A stretch of 64,000 bases of DNA from Halorubrum aethiopicum (GCF_001542905.1 NZ_LOAJ01000001.1:1364001-1428000), one strand, 5' to 3'; counted from the first letter of the stretch, positions 53,775-63,429 are shown. The notes: generated by a model not told the origin, from the sequence alone. Translations and numbers: made by a program.

Positions 53775-54419
53775 TCAGCCGTCGGGCCGCGCCCCCGGCG
53801 CGCGGACGACGCCGTAGCAGTTCCCGCTGGAGACGGCGACGTCGTCGACGACGAGGTCGCTCGCCGCGAGGTCCGACTCGAACTCCTCGGGATCGTAGAC
53901 GTGGTAGTACCGGGGCACCGTCTCGCCGCCGGGGAGCGTCCAGTCGACGGTCGTGTCGAACCCCTCCTCGCGGTCGAACCGGTCGTGCGCCGTGCTCCAC
54001 GCGCTCACCAGCGCGACCCCGTCCGGTCGGAGCACGCGCGCGAGCTCGTCCAGGCTCCGGACCCGCGCGGCTCGCGGCGAGAGGTGATGGAGCGTGGCGA
54101 CGTACACTGCGAGATCGACCGCGTCCCCCGCGACCGGGAGCGCCGCCGCGTCGCCGTGGACGAACGCGGTCCGGGCGGCGAACCCGCGGTCGCGCGCCCG
54201 CCGCACCGCTTCCCGGAGCAGTCCGCGACTGAGGTCGACGCCGACGGCTCTCTCCGCCCGATCGGCCAGCAGCTCGGTGTGTCTTCCGTTCCCGCAGCCG
54301 ACGTCGAGCGCGCGCCCGACGCGTCGCCCCTCGAGGAACGACTCGACCTCGGGCCAGGCGTACTCCCGCGTCTTCGAGAAGTGGCCGGCGATCCGGTCGT
54401 ACGTCGACTGCGGGTCCAT
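53775..54419 (-). CDS. Class I SAM methyltransferase, Trm9/ALKBH8-like
   Basis: A 214-residue methyltransferase. DPQSTYDRIAGHFSKTREYAWPEVESF begins it, ALDVGCGNGRHTELL (about residues 37-51) binds SAM, and VYVATLHHL and ARVLRPDGVALVSAW are later motifs. The N-terminus and YYHVYDPEEFESDL resemble Trm9-type tRNA wobble-uridine methyltransferases. The final SSGNCYGVVR also fits that group. Substrate assignment is by similarity only. Start at 54419; a longer frame upstream is not protein-like. Confidence 0.83.
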   Translation of the reverse strand: MDPQSTYDRIAGHFSKTREYAWPEVESFLEGRRVGRALDVGCGNGRHTELLADRAERAVGVDLSRGLLREAVRRARDRGFAARTAFVHGDAAALPVAGDAVDLAVYVATLHHLSPRAARVRSLDELARVLRPDGVALVSAWSTAHDRFDREEGFDTTVDWTLPGGETVPRYYHVYDPEEFESDLAASDLVVDDVAVSSGNCYGVVRAPGARPDG

Positions 54420-54496
54420 ACCCGCCGGTCGACGGCGACGGATATAGGTCCGGTGGACCCCCCGCCGTCTCCCCCGTTCTCCGGTCCGCCCCGCGC

Positions 54497-56668
54497 TCAC
54501 AGCCCGCCCATCGCCGCGAAGGCGAGGAGCGTCAAGACGAGCAGGACGGCGGCGTGTTTCGCGCCGTCCTTGGCGGATCCCTCGCCGAGCTGTCCGGCGA
54601 CGATCCCCGAACACAGCGCCTGAACGGCAGCTGCGTGGAAGAACAGCCGCTCGTACGCGCTCGCGTCGATGTCGCCGAGCCCGCCGACGATCCCGCCGCC
54701 CGCTCCCGTTCCGACGCCGGTTCCGGTCCCGGTCTCCGCCGCCGCGCCCGCGACCGACGCCTCCTCGATCGCGGGGATGAACGACACCGAGAGCGCGGCG
54801 ATAACGCCGAGGAACACCAGAAACGAGATGTAGATGACGATGAGGTACGTCAACATCACCTGTCTGCGCTCCCGGCGCAGCGTCCACGTCGCCCGCGCCT
54901 CGTCGGCCGCGATCCGGAGGACGGGCGCGACGTCGTCGCTCGCGTGTATCGCGTTCGTCACGAGCACGACCGCGCGCGACGTCATCGGCGAGGCGACCCG
55001 CTTCTCCAGTCGACGGAGCGCCGAGGTCACGTCCGCGCCCCAGTCCACGTCGCGTCGGGTGCGTTCCAGGTCGGCCGTCAGCGCCTCGAGGTCGGTTCCG
55101 GCCACGCGGCGGATGCTCGCGACGACCGAGGTCCCCGCCTCGTTGACGCTTGCGAGCCGGTCGAGGAAGTCGGGTATCGCCGCCTCGATGCGTCGGATCC
55201 GGCGTTTCCTGACCTCGTAGACGACCGCGTACGTCGCGAGGACGAACGCGGACGCGGCCACGATCGGGGCGTCGATCTGCGCGGCGATCTCCGTCGCCCC
55301 GCCGGTCGACAGCGGGTGGACGACGGCGACGACTCCGAGGACCGCCACCGGCACGACGACGGCGAGGACGGCCTCCGGCGACCGCAGGACGTGTTCGACC
55401 GGCGAGCTCGCCCACGCCCGGGCCGTTCGGAGCCGATCGTACTCTCGCAGTCGCTCGCGGCTCGCCCGCCACCGGTCGGTCACGTCCCCGCCGTCGGAGC
55501 GGGCGGACCCGGGAGCGGGGGCGGCTCCCGTCGGCTCTCGATCGCCGTCGGCTCCGTTCCCGTCGCGGTCGGACGCGGCGCGTCCGGCGGCCCGACCGTG
55601 GGACTCCTCCGACGGTCCGACCCGCTCGCTGCCGCCGATCCCCTGCGTGATGCTGTCGACGTACACCGCGAACCCGAACGTCGCGAGCGGGACCGCGACG
55701 TAGACGACGACGCGCAAGAGCGGGAGCGTGTCCTCCAGGACGAGCCCGATCACGACGAGGATGGTGATGAAGAACAGCGGCCCGGCGACGAGCGTCGTGA
55801 CGTACGCCTCCGCGAATGTCGAGAGCAGCTCGAGGTACTGCTCCTGTTTCGTCTCCGCCTCCTCCTGATAGCGCTCGTACTGGTCGTTGAGGAACGCCGA
55901 CAGCGACCGCCCGGTGCCGAGGACGGACGCGAGGTTCTCGGCGAACTCCGAGAGGTCGTCGCTCGGAGTCCGTCGCGCGGTGTGCCGGAGCGCGGTCAAC
56001 ACGTCGGTCCCGAACGCGTTCATCTCGCGGACCGCGACGGACAGCTCCGTGGCGGCCTCGCCGTACACCGCCTCGTTCTCGGCGAGCGTGTCCATCACCC
56101 GGGGAAACGGCATCCCCGACCGCGAGAGCGCGTACACGAACGCCACCGTTCGCGGGAGCGTGGCGTCGATCTCGACGGCGCGTGCGGTCGCCCGCTGGCT
56201 CAAAAGCGCCCACCGGGCGTAGTACGCGCCGGCCGCGAGCGCCGCGCCCACCGTGGCCGACGCGGCGACGAGGAGGACGAACAGCTCGAGGAGCCCGGCC
56301 TCCGTCAGCCGCGTCAGTCCGGCCAGAAACGAGAGCGGGGCCGGGAGGACCTCGGTCAGGCGGTCGCCACCGACCTCGAGCGCGGTCAGGACCGCGGCGG
56401 CGAGGTAGACGCCGATCACGCTCCCGGCGACGCCGAGGACCCCGGAATACAGCAGGGTCCGCGAGGCGTACTCCCTGTGGGTCCCCCCGACGTGAGCGGC
56501 GCGCATCAGGTCGCGCTCGCGTTGCCTGCGACCGCGGCTCGCGACGTAGTCGCCGAAGAGCGACAGCGCCAGCCTGGTGACCACGAGGTCCGCCCGCGGG
56601 ACCGCCCGCGACGCCGCGAGCGCGAGACAGCAGGTGACCGCGAGGACGAGCGGGAGGTACGCGATCAT
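54497..56668 (-). CDS. pilC: Type IV pilus-like platform membrane protein (PilC/TadC type)
   Basis: A 723-residue polytopic protein with two T2SSF domains. The first (about residues 155-320) has FVYALSRSGMPFPRVMDTLA, and the second (about 515-650) has DFLDRLASVNEAGTSVVASI. Each is followed by membrane helices. A charged, low-complexity segment (about residues 345-400) joins the halves. With the ATPase encoded just upstream (four-base overlap) it forms the core of a pilus or adhesion-pilus assembly machine. No prepilin gene is adjacent, so pilins must be encoded elsewhere. Confidence 0.88.
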   Translation of the reverse strand: MIAYLPLVLAVTCCLALAASRAVPRADLVVTRLALSLFGDYVASRGRRQRERDLMRAAHVGGTHREYASRTLLYSGVLGVAGSVIGVYLAAAVLTALEVGGDRLTEVLPAPLSFLAGLTRLTEAGLLELFVLLVAASATVGAALAAGAYYARWALLSQRATARAVEIDATLPRTVAFVYALSRSGMPFPRVMDTLAENEAVYGEAATELSVAVREMNAFGTDVLTALRHTARRTPSDDLSEFAENLASVLGTGRSLSAFLNDQYERYQEEAETKQEQYLELLSTFAEAYVTTLVAGPLFFITILVVIGLVLEDTLPLLRVVVYVAVPLATFGFAVYVDSITQGIGGSERVGPSEESHGRAAGRAASDRDGNGADGDREPTGAAPAPGSARSDGGDVTDRWRASRERLREYDRLRTARAWASSPVEHVLRSPEAVLAVVVPVAVLGVVAVVHPLSTGGATEIAAQIDAPIVAASAFVLATYAVVYEVRKRRIRRIEAAIPDFLDRLASVNEAGTSVVASIRRVAGTDLEALTADLERTRRDVDWGADVTSALRRLEKRVASPMTSRAVVLVTNAIHASDDVAPVLRIAADEARATWTLRRERRQVMLTYLIVIYISFLVFLGVIAALSVSFIPAIEEASVAGAAAETGTGTGVGTGAGGGIVGGLGDIDASAYERLFFHAAAVQALCSGIVAGQLGEGSAKDGAKHAAVLLVLTLLAFAAMGGL

Positions 56669-58347
56669 TCGCCGTCGGTCCCGATCCCGTCGCCGTCGGC
56701 TTCGGATCGATCGGTCTCAGCCTCGGCCCGCTCCGCGAGCCGCTCCATCACCCGATCGGCGTCGGCGTAGTACTCGTTGACGAGCGCCGTGAACCGCCTG
56801 TACCCGTTCACGCCGAGGTCGGAGAGCAGCTCGAGGAACCGCTCGCGCCGATCGACCTCCCGAAGGAGTTCCGAGCGGGACCACCCCCGCTCCGACTGTA
56901 TCTCCTCGAGGAGCACGGAGTCGTTACGCCGGAACTCGTCGGTCTCCGCCCGCCACTCGAACGCGGAGGAGTAGTCGAGCTCGCCGGTCCGCTGGTCGAT
57001 GCCGCCGATCTCCCCGATCGTCTTCGCCCGGCGGACCCGCTGGTCGTCCGAGCGCGTCAGCGTCTGGACGGAGAGCATGTCGAGCGACTGGACCATCGCG
57101 CGCGGGACGTTGATCGGGTCGTTCTCGAGCCTGTTGATCACGGTCTCGATCGAGTCGGCGTGCATCGTCGAGAACGTGGTGTGGCCCGTGTTCATCGCCT
57201 GGAACAGGGTGATAGCCTCCTCGCCGCGGACCTCGCCGACGATGATGTACTCGGGGCGGTGTCGCAGCGCCGACCGCAGGAGGTCGTACATGTCGATGTC
57301 GTTGCCCTCGTGGCGGCGCTCGCGGGTGACCGAGGAGAGCCAGTTGTCGTGGTACAAGGAGAGCTCGCGGGTGTCCTCGATCGAGAGCACCTTCGCGCGC
57401 GGCGGGACGAACATCGAGACCGCGTTCATCGAGGTGGTCTTCCCGGAGGCGGTCCCGCCCGCGAAGATGAGGCTCTTGTTGTGCTCGATACAGAGCCAGA
57501 AGTACGCCATCTGCTCGATCGAGAAGGTCCCGTACTCGACCAGATCGATCGGCGTGAACGGCTCGTCGGCGTACTGTCGGATGGTGAACGCCGACCCGCG
57601 CGGCGTGACCTCCTCGCCGAGCGCGAGCTCGGCGCGCGACCCGTCCGGCAGCGTCGTCTCCACCATCGGGTCGCCGACGGAGACGTGCCGGCCGGACTGC
57701 TGGGCGAGCCGGATGACGTAGTTGTCGAGCTCCGCCTTCGGGAACGAGACGTTCGTCTCGACGTCGGTGTACTCGTCGTGGTAGACGAATATCGGGAGGT
57801 CGTACCCGTCACAGGAGACGTCCTCGATGTGGCCGTCGTTCAACAGCGGGTCGACCTTCCCGTATCCGCGGAAGTCGCGGTAGAGGTAGTACGCGAGCGA
57901 GTGGAAGGTGTCCATCCCGGCCTCGACGCCGTACCCCTCGAGCAGCGACTCGAGCTCCGCCCGGAGCGTCTCCTCGTCGGTTCGGCCGGTCCCCTCGCGG
58001 TAGAGGAGGGGGTCGCGGATGTCGTCGGCGACGCGGTCGAGCAGCTCCCGCTCGAAGTCGTCGAGGTCGGGCTCGACCGCGTAGTAGCGGTGTTCGCTCT
58101 CGACCTCGTCGTAGGTGATCACGACGTACGCGTACGGCGCGTTCACCCAGTAGCGGTCGACCTCGCGCTCGTCCGGCGGCGCGGAAAAGGAAGCGAGCGG
58201 GCCGTCCTCGCCCGGCCTGAACGGGCGGACCGAGAGCTCCGAGCCCCGGAGCATCTCCCACGTGCGCTCGAGGCGTCGGCGGAGCGCCCCGACGGCGTCC
58301 CCGACTCCCTCCGCGCTCGCGTCCTCGGCCGATGCGTCCCCCGCCAT
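56665..58347 (-). CDS. pilB: Type II/IV secretion-pilus ATPase
   Basis: A 560-residue hexameric ATPase. The N-terminal 200 residues include the YAYVVITYDEVE segment. FAGGTASGKTTSMNAV (about residues 293-308) is Walker A, IEDTRELSLY the Asp box, VGEVRGEEAITLFQAMNTGH Walker B and TFSTMHADS the His box. It powers assembly of type IV-like pili, with PilC downstream. The acidic C-terminus (EAETDRSEADGDG) fits a halophile. It is divergent from the DUF5793 gene. Confidence 0.93.
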   Translation of the reverse strand: MAGDASAEDASAEGVGDAVGALRRRLERTWEMLRGSELSVRPFRPGEDGPLASFSAPPDEREVDRYWVNAPYAYVVITYDEVESEHRYYAVEPDLDDFERELLDRVADDIRDPLLYREGTGRTDEETLRAELESLLEGYGVEAGMDTFHSLAYYLYRDFRGYGKVDPLLNDGHIEDVSCDGYDLPIFVYHDEYTDVETNVSFPKAELDNYVIRLAQQSGRHVSVGDPMVETTLPDGSRAELALGEEVTPRGSAFTIRQYADEPFTPIDLVEYGTFSIEQMAYFWLCIEHNKSLIFAGGTASGKTTSMNAVSMFVPPRAKVLSIEDTRELSLYHDNWLSSVTRERRHEGNDIDMYDLLRSALRHRPEYIIVGEVRGEEAITLFQAMNTGHTTFSTMHADSIETVINRLENDPINVPRAMVQSLDMLSVQTLTRSDDQRVRRAKTIGEIGGIDQRTGELDYSSAFEWRAETDEFRRNDSVLLEEIQSERGWSRSELLREVDRRERFLELLSDLGVNGYRRFTALVNEYYADADRVMERLAERAEAETDRSEADGDGIGTDGE

Positions 58348-58501
58348 CTGTCGTTATCGGTGTACACGCGGCTCCGAGTTAAAAGGACCCCGTCGATTAT
58401 CGGATCTGCGATCCCGCGGTCCGCGGGCGAGCGACGCGAGTCCCCGCGCCGCCGATGCCCGTTACGTTCATACGGTCGGACCGCTAAGCATCGGCCAGGC
58501 A

Positions 58502-58966
58502 ATGCGGCGTGACTACTTCGAGTTGACCGTCGAGGGCGTCGCCGAGGACGGCGGCGAGCCGACGACTCCGCTGGTCCGCATCGACTTTCACGGACCGGAG
58601 GGGCTGTTGCGCGACCGGCTCTCGGACGCGGACGGCGAGCTGCTCTCCGCGTCCGAGATCGACGTGGCGTTCCGTCTCCGCGAGCCGCTCGAGAGCGGCG
58701 ACGCCGAGGGCGTCGTCGGCGTGACGAACCGATTCACGGGCGATTTCGTCCTCGAACTCAACGAGAGCGCGGACGACGTGCTCCCCTTCATCCGCGCCGC
58801 CCGCGACTCGGTCGACGCCGCCGGCGACGACGCGCGCTACCGCGTCGAGATCGACCTCGACGGCGAGCGGCTCGTCAGCTACGACAAGGAGACGTTCCTC
58901 GTGTACGACCACGAGGGGAACCTCCTCCGGAGCGAGAGCCTGATCCCCTCGGGCGTCGAACTCTGA
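58502..58966 (+). CDS. DUF5793 family protein
   Basis: A 154-residue acidic protein typical of haloarchaea: MRRDYFELTVEGV, SASEIDVAFRLREPL, GVTNRFTGDFVLELN and VYDHEGNLLRSESLIPSG. It has no membrane segment and no known function. The family is conserved beside this pilus or SAM hydrolase region in my recollection, which is not proof. The ATG at 58502 is the family start. Confidence 0.72.
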   Translation: MRRDYFELTVEGVAEDGGEPTTPLVRIDFHGPEGLLRDRLSDADGELLSASEIDVAFRLREPLESGDAEGVVGVTNRFTGDFVLELNESADDVLPFIRAARDSVDAAGDDARYRVEIDLDGERLVSYDKETFLVYDHEGNLLRSESLIPSGVEL

Positions 58967-58990
58967 TCCCGGCCGGCCCCGCCTCCCCGA

Positions 58991-59812
58991 TCACAGACTG
59001 ACGTTGTCTGCGACGAACCGCACCGCGTCGCCCGGCCGCAGGTCGAACGCGCCGTCGCCGCGGCCGTCGTTGACGTCGCACTCCGCGTAGCCGTGGCTGC
59101 CCACGGTGACGAGCCGCTCGCCGGGCTTGACCGCGCCGAACGTCTCCGCCACCGGCGTGAGGTCGCCGTCGACGCGGATCCAGTCGCGTCCCCGGACCAG
59201 CTCGCCGGGGACGTTGGTGATCACGTTCCCGAAGCGGTCGATCGCGAGCACCTCGCCGTCGACGGCCGCGGCCTCGCCCGCCTCGTCGCGCTCGACGCTC
59301 GGCTCCGGGAAGACGAGGTCGACGGGATCGCTCGCGGGCGAGAGGTCGTCCATCGCCGCGAGCGCGTCGGCGACGGTTTCGGAGTCGGTCGATCCCTCGT
59401 CGATGGCCTCCCGGACGCGCGCGGCGGTCGGCGCGAACACGTCGCGGCCGTGGAACGTCTCGCTCGCCGGGTCCTCGACCGCGATGCTCCACGCCTCGAT
59501 CTCCGATTCGTCGCCCGCCAGCGCCCGCGCCGGCGGCATCGCGAGCCCGTTGTCGGGCGCGACGATGGCGTGGGAGCCGGCGCGGACGACCAGCGCGTCC
59601 CGCCCCGTCCCCACGCCCGGATCGACGACCGCGCAGTGGACGGCCGGCGGGAACTCCGGGAGGACGAACCGGAGCCAGAACGCGGCCGCCCGCGGGTCGC
59701 CGCGGGGCAGGTCGTGGGCGACGTCGATCAGTTCGGCGTCCGTGTGCCGGCGGATGACGCCCTTCATCGCGGCGGGGTACGGCGAGCCGAAATCGGAGGT
59801 GAGCGTGATCAC
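58991..59812 (-). CDS. SAM hydrolase (SAM hydroxide adenosyltransferase, DUF62)
   Basis: A 273-residue protein: ITLTSDFGSPYPAAMKGVI begins it, AVVDPGVGTGRDALVVRAG and VAPDNGLAMP follow, then FHGRDVFAPTAA and IDRFGNVITN, the diagnostic motifs. Relatives split S-adenosylmethionine into adenosine and methionine. The start is GTG at 59812, with TTTTAAG at 59837-59843 at leaderless distance. It lies on the opposite strand to repeat copy 5. Confidence 0.9.
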   Translation of the reverse strand: MITLTSDFGSPYPAAMKGVIRRHTDAELIDVAHDLPRGDPRAAAFWLRFVLPEFPPAVHCAVVDPGVGTGRDALVVRAGSHAIVAPDNGLAMPPARALAGDESEIEAWSIAVEDPASETFHGRDVFAPTAARVREAIDEGSTDSETVADALAAMDDLSPASDPVDLVFPEPSVERDEAGEAAAVDGEVLAIDRFGNVITNVPGELVRGRDWIRVDGDLTPVAETFGAVKPGERLVTVGSHGYAECDVNDGRGDGAFDLRPGDAVRFVADNVSL

Positions 59813-59836
59813 ACCGGATTCGCGATCCGGCGGACT

Positions 59837-59843
59837 CTTAAAA
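59837..59843 (-). promoter_or_regulatory. TATA-like box of the SAM hydrolase gene
   Basis: TTTTAAG on the minus strand centred about 28 bases before the GTG start predicts a leaderless message and supports the GTG. Confidence 0.45.
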
Positions 59844-59911
59844 GGGCCGGACGGCGTCCGCCGAGCGATCCGATCGATCCGCGACGGCAACGTCTTATGA
59901 ACCGATCCGGC

Positions 59912-60261
59912 GGTGGCGCGCCGGTGAGCGGGTGCGACAGCACCCGCGAACCGCCCGCGAGGGACGCGGCGAGCGAGGTGCGAGTGAAACGAGCACCTCG
60001 ATTGCGAGCGGTGAAACCGCGAGCAACGAGCCGCGAGGCTGGGGAGGCGTGAGGTGTTGTACGGGGCGGGACTCAAAGGGGTAGTCGCCGGCGGCGGAGC
60101 CGCCGGCTGCCAGAGGCGCGGAGCGCCTCGCTGCCGCGAGGGCGAAGCCCGCCGCAGTAAGCACTGGAAGGAGCGAACGAAGTGAGCGACTGAAGCGCGC
60201 AACAAGGCGCGCGAGTCCTCGCGGCTGGGGCTTTGGTGGTGTTCACCGCGCAGGCAACGAT
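59912..60261 (+). repeat. Structured intergenic repeat, copy 5
   Basis: The longest copy. It starts GGTGGCGCGCC and ends GTTCACCGCGCAGGCAACGAT. GCGGGTGC (59928-59935) pairs with GCACCCGC (59940-59947), and AGTCGC (60083-60088) pairs with GCGGCT (60221-60226, with a G-U). Extra hairpins expand its middle. It occupies most of the 512-base gap 59813-60324 between the SAM hydrolase and nadM genes. Confidence 0.85.
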
Positions 60262-60324
60262 ATATAACGGGACACCGGCTCGCGACGATCTGTCGGGGGC
60301 ATCCCCTGAATCGTCCCGATCGAG

Positions 60325-60855
60325 CTACTGATCCGAGGGCTCGTCCCCGTTCGAGTCGGTCTCGGCGATCCGGCGGATGCGCTCGACGCCGCCGACCTCC
60401 TCGATCACGTCGGCGACGGCGTCGGGGACGAGCGCCTCCCAGTCGCGGCCGCGGATCATGCGCTCGCGGAGTTCGGTCCCCTCCAGCACGTCGCGGCGGA
60501 ACATCGGCGACTGGCGCACCTCGACGCCGGCCTCCTCGAAGAGCCGCACGACGAGCGGGTTGTTCGAGTACGCCACGTCGAACCGCGGGGTCATGCTCCG
60601 GACGTGGCTCACCCAGACGGAGTTGCGGTCGAGGTCCTCGATGGGGACGACGTAGGTGGTCACCGGGAGGTCCTCGACGGCCTTCGTCACCATCATCACG
60701 CGCTCTCCCGCGGTGAACGGGTTGCGGGTCGTGTGCGAGTCGCCGGCGGAACCGATCCCCAACACCAGCTCGTCGACCTCCTCGGCGATCTCCTCGACCA
60801 TGTGTCGGTGGCCGTCGTGAAACGGCTGGTACCGCCCGATGTAAAAGCCCCGCAT
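60325..60855 (-). CDS. nadM: Nicotinamide-nucleotide adenylyltransferase
   Basis: A 176-residue NAD-biosynthesis enzyme that joins NMN and ATP to NAD. GRYQPFHDGH (residues 7-16) is the nucleotidyltransferase HxGH-type motif, and ERMIRGRDW near residue 130 is the ISSTxxR-equivalent phosphate site. A haloarchaeal acidic C-terminus follows. Its stop is 63 bases from repeat copy 5; it is divergent from lonB. Confidence 0.93.
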   Translation of the reverse strand: MRGFYIGRYQPFHDGHRHMVEEIAEEVDELVLGIGSAGDSHTTRNPFTAGERVMMVTKAVEDLPVTTYVVPIEDLDRNSVWVSHVRSMTPRFDVAYSNNPLVVRLFEEAGVEVRQSPMFRRDVLEGTELRERMIRGRDWEALVPDAVADVIEEVGGVERIRRIAETDSNGDEPSDQ

Positions 60856-61023
60856 GGATACAGGATGCGACGCCGGGATTTATAAACCCCGTGGGAGCCG
60901 ATCGCCGACGGAAACGGGCGTTATACGCCGATATCGGGGGTCTGAAGCGCCGGGGACCGAGGGCCGCGGGGAGAAAGTATATCAGTAGCCGACCCTTCCG
61001 TTCCGATAACGGATACCGATTCT

Positions 61024-63429
61024 ATGAGCAACGAGAAGGACACGAACGACCCGCCGGAGGAGGACGCCTCGCCCCCGGACGACGCCGCGCCGGAGGAGGC
61101 CGAGGAGGACGTTCGAAACCCGGACGGGAACGGCGAGGACGCTCCCGGCGAGGACGCCCCCGAAGAGGGTGTCCCCAGCGAGGACGGACCCGACGAGCGG
61201 CGTCGGGACCGCGCCGGGGACGAGGCGGATCACGCGGGGCCGGACCCGGTCAACGACGGGTTCCGCGACTCCGACGACGGGTTCCGTGAGCCCGACGATG
61301 GGTTCCGTGACCCCGACGACGGGTTCCGCGAGCCGAAGGTCGCCCCGGTCGAGGAGGACGCGTCCGACGACGGCTCCCCTGACGACGGGATCCCCCCGAA
61401 CGACGGCGAGGAGTCGCCGGCTCATCCGGACGCGCCCGACGCGCCGGACGAGGTCGTCGACTCCGGCGACGACGGCGGGATCGACGACCTCGGGAGCACC
61501 GTCGAGGTCGAGGGCGCGGAGATCGAGGAGGACCCCGACGAGGACGACCTCCTCGGCGGGCTCAAGATCGACACCACCTCCGAGATCTCGATCCCCGACC
61601 GGCTCGTCGACCAGGTGATCGGCCAGGAGCACGCCCGCGACGTGATCATCAAGGCGGCGAAACAGCGCCGCCACGTGATGATGATCGGCTCGCCCGGGAC
61701 GGGGAAGTCGATGCTCGCGAAGGCGATGTCCGAGCTCCTCCCCAAAGAGGAGCTCCAGGACGTCTTAGTGTATCACAACCCCGACGACGGCAACAAGCCG
61801 AAGGTCCGGACCGTCCCGGCCGGCAAGGGCGAACAGATCGTCGACGCCCACAAGGAGGAGGCCCGCAAGCGCAACCAGATGCGGTCGCTCCTCATGTGGA
61901 TCATCATCGCCGTCGTGTTGGGCTACGCGCTCATCATCGTCGGCCAGATCCTCGTCGGCATCATCGCGGCCGGGGTCGTCTACCTCGTCTTCCGCTACCT
62001 GAACCGCGGCTCGGACGCGATGATCCCGAACCTGCTCGTGAACAACGCGGACACGAAGTCCGCGCCGTTCCGCGACGCGACGGGCGCACACGCCGGCGCG
62101 CTGCTCGGCGACGTCCGGCACGACCCGTTCCAGTCCGGCGGGATGGAGACGCCGAGCCACGACCGCGTCGAGGCCGGCGCGATCCACAAGGCGAACAAGG
62201 GCGTGCTGTTCATCGACGAGATCAACACGCTCGACATCCGCTCACAGCAGCACCTCATGACGGCGATCCAGGAGGGCGAGTTCTCGATCACGGGCCAGTC
62301 CGAGCGCTCCTCGGGCGCGATGGTCCAGACCGAGCCCGTCCCGACGGACTTCGTCATGATCGCGGCCGGGAACCTCGACGCGATGGAGAACATGCACCCG
62401 GCGCTGCGCTCCCGGATCAAGGGGTACGGCTACGAGGTGTACATGGAGGACACCATCGAGGACACCCCGAAGATGCGCCGCCAGTACGTGCGCTTCATCG
62501 CCCAGGAGGTCGCGAAGGACGGCCGGCTGCCGGAGTTCACGGCGGAGGCGATAGAGGAGGTCATCCTCGAGGCCAAGCGCCGCTCCGGCCGGAAGGGCCA
62601 CCTGACGCTTCACTTCCGGAACCTCGGCGGGCTCGTGCGGGTCGCCGGCGACATCGCCCGCGGCGAGGACGCCGACTTCACCACCCGCGACCACGTGTTA
62701 CAGGCGAAAGGACGCTCCCGCTCCATCGAACAGCAGCTCGCCGACGACTTCATCGAGCGCCGGAAGGACTACGAGCTGCAGGTCTCGGACGGCTACGTCG
62801 TCGGCCGCGTCAACGGCCTCGCCGTGATGGGCGAGGACTCCGGGATCATGCTCCCGGTGATGGCCGAGGTCGCGCCCTCGCAGGGGCCGGGCGAGGTCAT
62901 CGCCACGGGTCAGCTGAAGGAGATGGCCCAGGAGTCGGTCTCGAACGTCTCGGCGATCATCAAGAAGTTCTCCGACGAGAACATCTCCGAGATGGACATC
63001 CACATCCAGTTCGTCCAGGCGGGCCAGCAGGGCGTCGACGGGGACAGCGCGTCGATCACGGTCGCGACTGCCGTGATAAGCGCGTTGGAGGACGTCGGCG
63101 TCGACCAGAGCCTCGCGATGACCGGCTCGCTGTCGGTGCGGGGCGACGTGCTCCCCGTCGGCGGCGTCACCCACAAGATCGAGGCGGCCGCGAAGGCCGG
63201 CTGTACCCGGGTGATCATCCCGCAGGCCAACGAGCAGGACGTGATGATCGAGGAGGAGTACGAGGAGATGATCGAGGTCATCCCCGTCTCGCACATCAGC
63301 GAGGTGCTCGACATCGCTCTGGAGGGCGAAGCCGAGAAGGACTCGCTCGTCTCCCGGCTCAAGTCGATCACCGGCTCGGCGCTCAAAGACCAGGGAGTCT
63401 CGAGTCCCTCCAGCCCGAGCCCGCAGTAG
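61024..63429 (+). CDS. lonB: Membrane-bound ATP-dependent protease LonB
   Basis: An 801-residue archaeal Lon. The first 180 residues are an acidic, disordered extension with four tandem heptads DGFR[DE][SP][DK] (61255-61338). The AAA+ module has GSPGTGKS (residues 222-229) and VLFIDEIN; two adjacent membrane helices (residues about 290-325) sit within it, as in all archaeal LonB. The protease domain carries the Ser675-Lys718 dyad (GDSAS and THKIEAAAK). It degrades regulatory and damaged proteins at the membrane; in Haloferax LonB is essential and controls carotenoid and membrane enzymes. Family members lack such a long N-terminal acidic repeat region, to my knowledge. Confidence 0.95.
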   Translation: MSNEKDTNDPPEEDASPPDDAAPEEAEEDVRNPDGNGEDAPGEDAPEEGVPSEDGPDERRRDRAGDEADHAGPDPVNDGFRDSDDGFREPDDGFRDPDDGFREPKVAPVEEDASDDGSPDDGIPPNDGEESPAHPDAPDAPDEVVDSGDDGGIDDLGSTVEVEGAEIEEDPDEDDLLGGLKIDTTSEISIPDRLVDQVIGQEHARDVIIKAAKQRRHVMMIGSPGTGKSMLAKAMSELLPKEELQDVLVYHNPDDGNKPKVRTVPAGKGEQIVDAHKEEARKRNQMRSLLMWIIIAVVLGYALIIVGQILVGIIAAGVVYLVFRYLNRGSDAMIPNLLVNNADTKSAPFRDATGAHAGALLGDVRHDPFQSGGMETPSHDRVEAGAIHKANKGVLFIDEINTLDIRSQQHLMTAIQEGEFSITGQSERSSGAMVQTEPVPTDFVMIAAGNLDAMENMHPALRSRIKGYGYEVYMEDTIEDTPKMRRQYVRFIAQEVAKDGRLPEFTAEAIEEVILEAKRRSGRKGHLTLHFRNLGGLVRVAGDIARGEDADFTTRDHVLQAKGRSRSIEQQLADDFIERRKDYELQVSDGYVVGRVNGLAVMGEDSGIMLPVMAEVAPSQGPGEVIATGQLKEMAQESVSNVSAIIKKFSDENISEMDIHIQFVQAGQQGVDGDSASITVATAVISALEDVGVDQSLAMTGSLSVRGDVLPVGGVTHKIEAAAKAGCTRVIIPQANEQDVMIEEEYEEMIEVIPVSHISEVLDIALEGEAEKDSLVSRLKSITGSALKDQGVSSPSSPSPQ

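Noticed and set aside
54554-56770. A 738-residue open frame antisense to the pilus platform gene
   Set aside because: Very Arg-rich, low-complexity and without any recognisable domain; the opposite strand encodes a clear T2SSF protein.
61255-61338. CRISPR-like 21-base repeats
   Set aside because: The units follow each other without spacers and keep the LonB reading frame.
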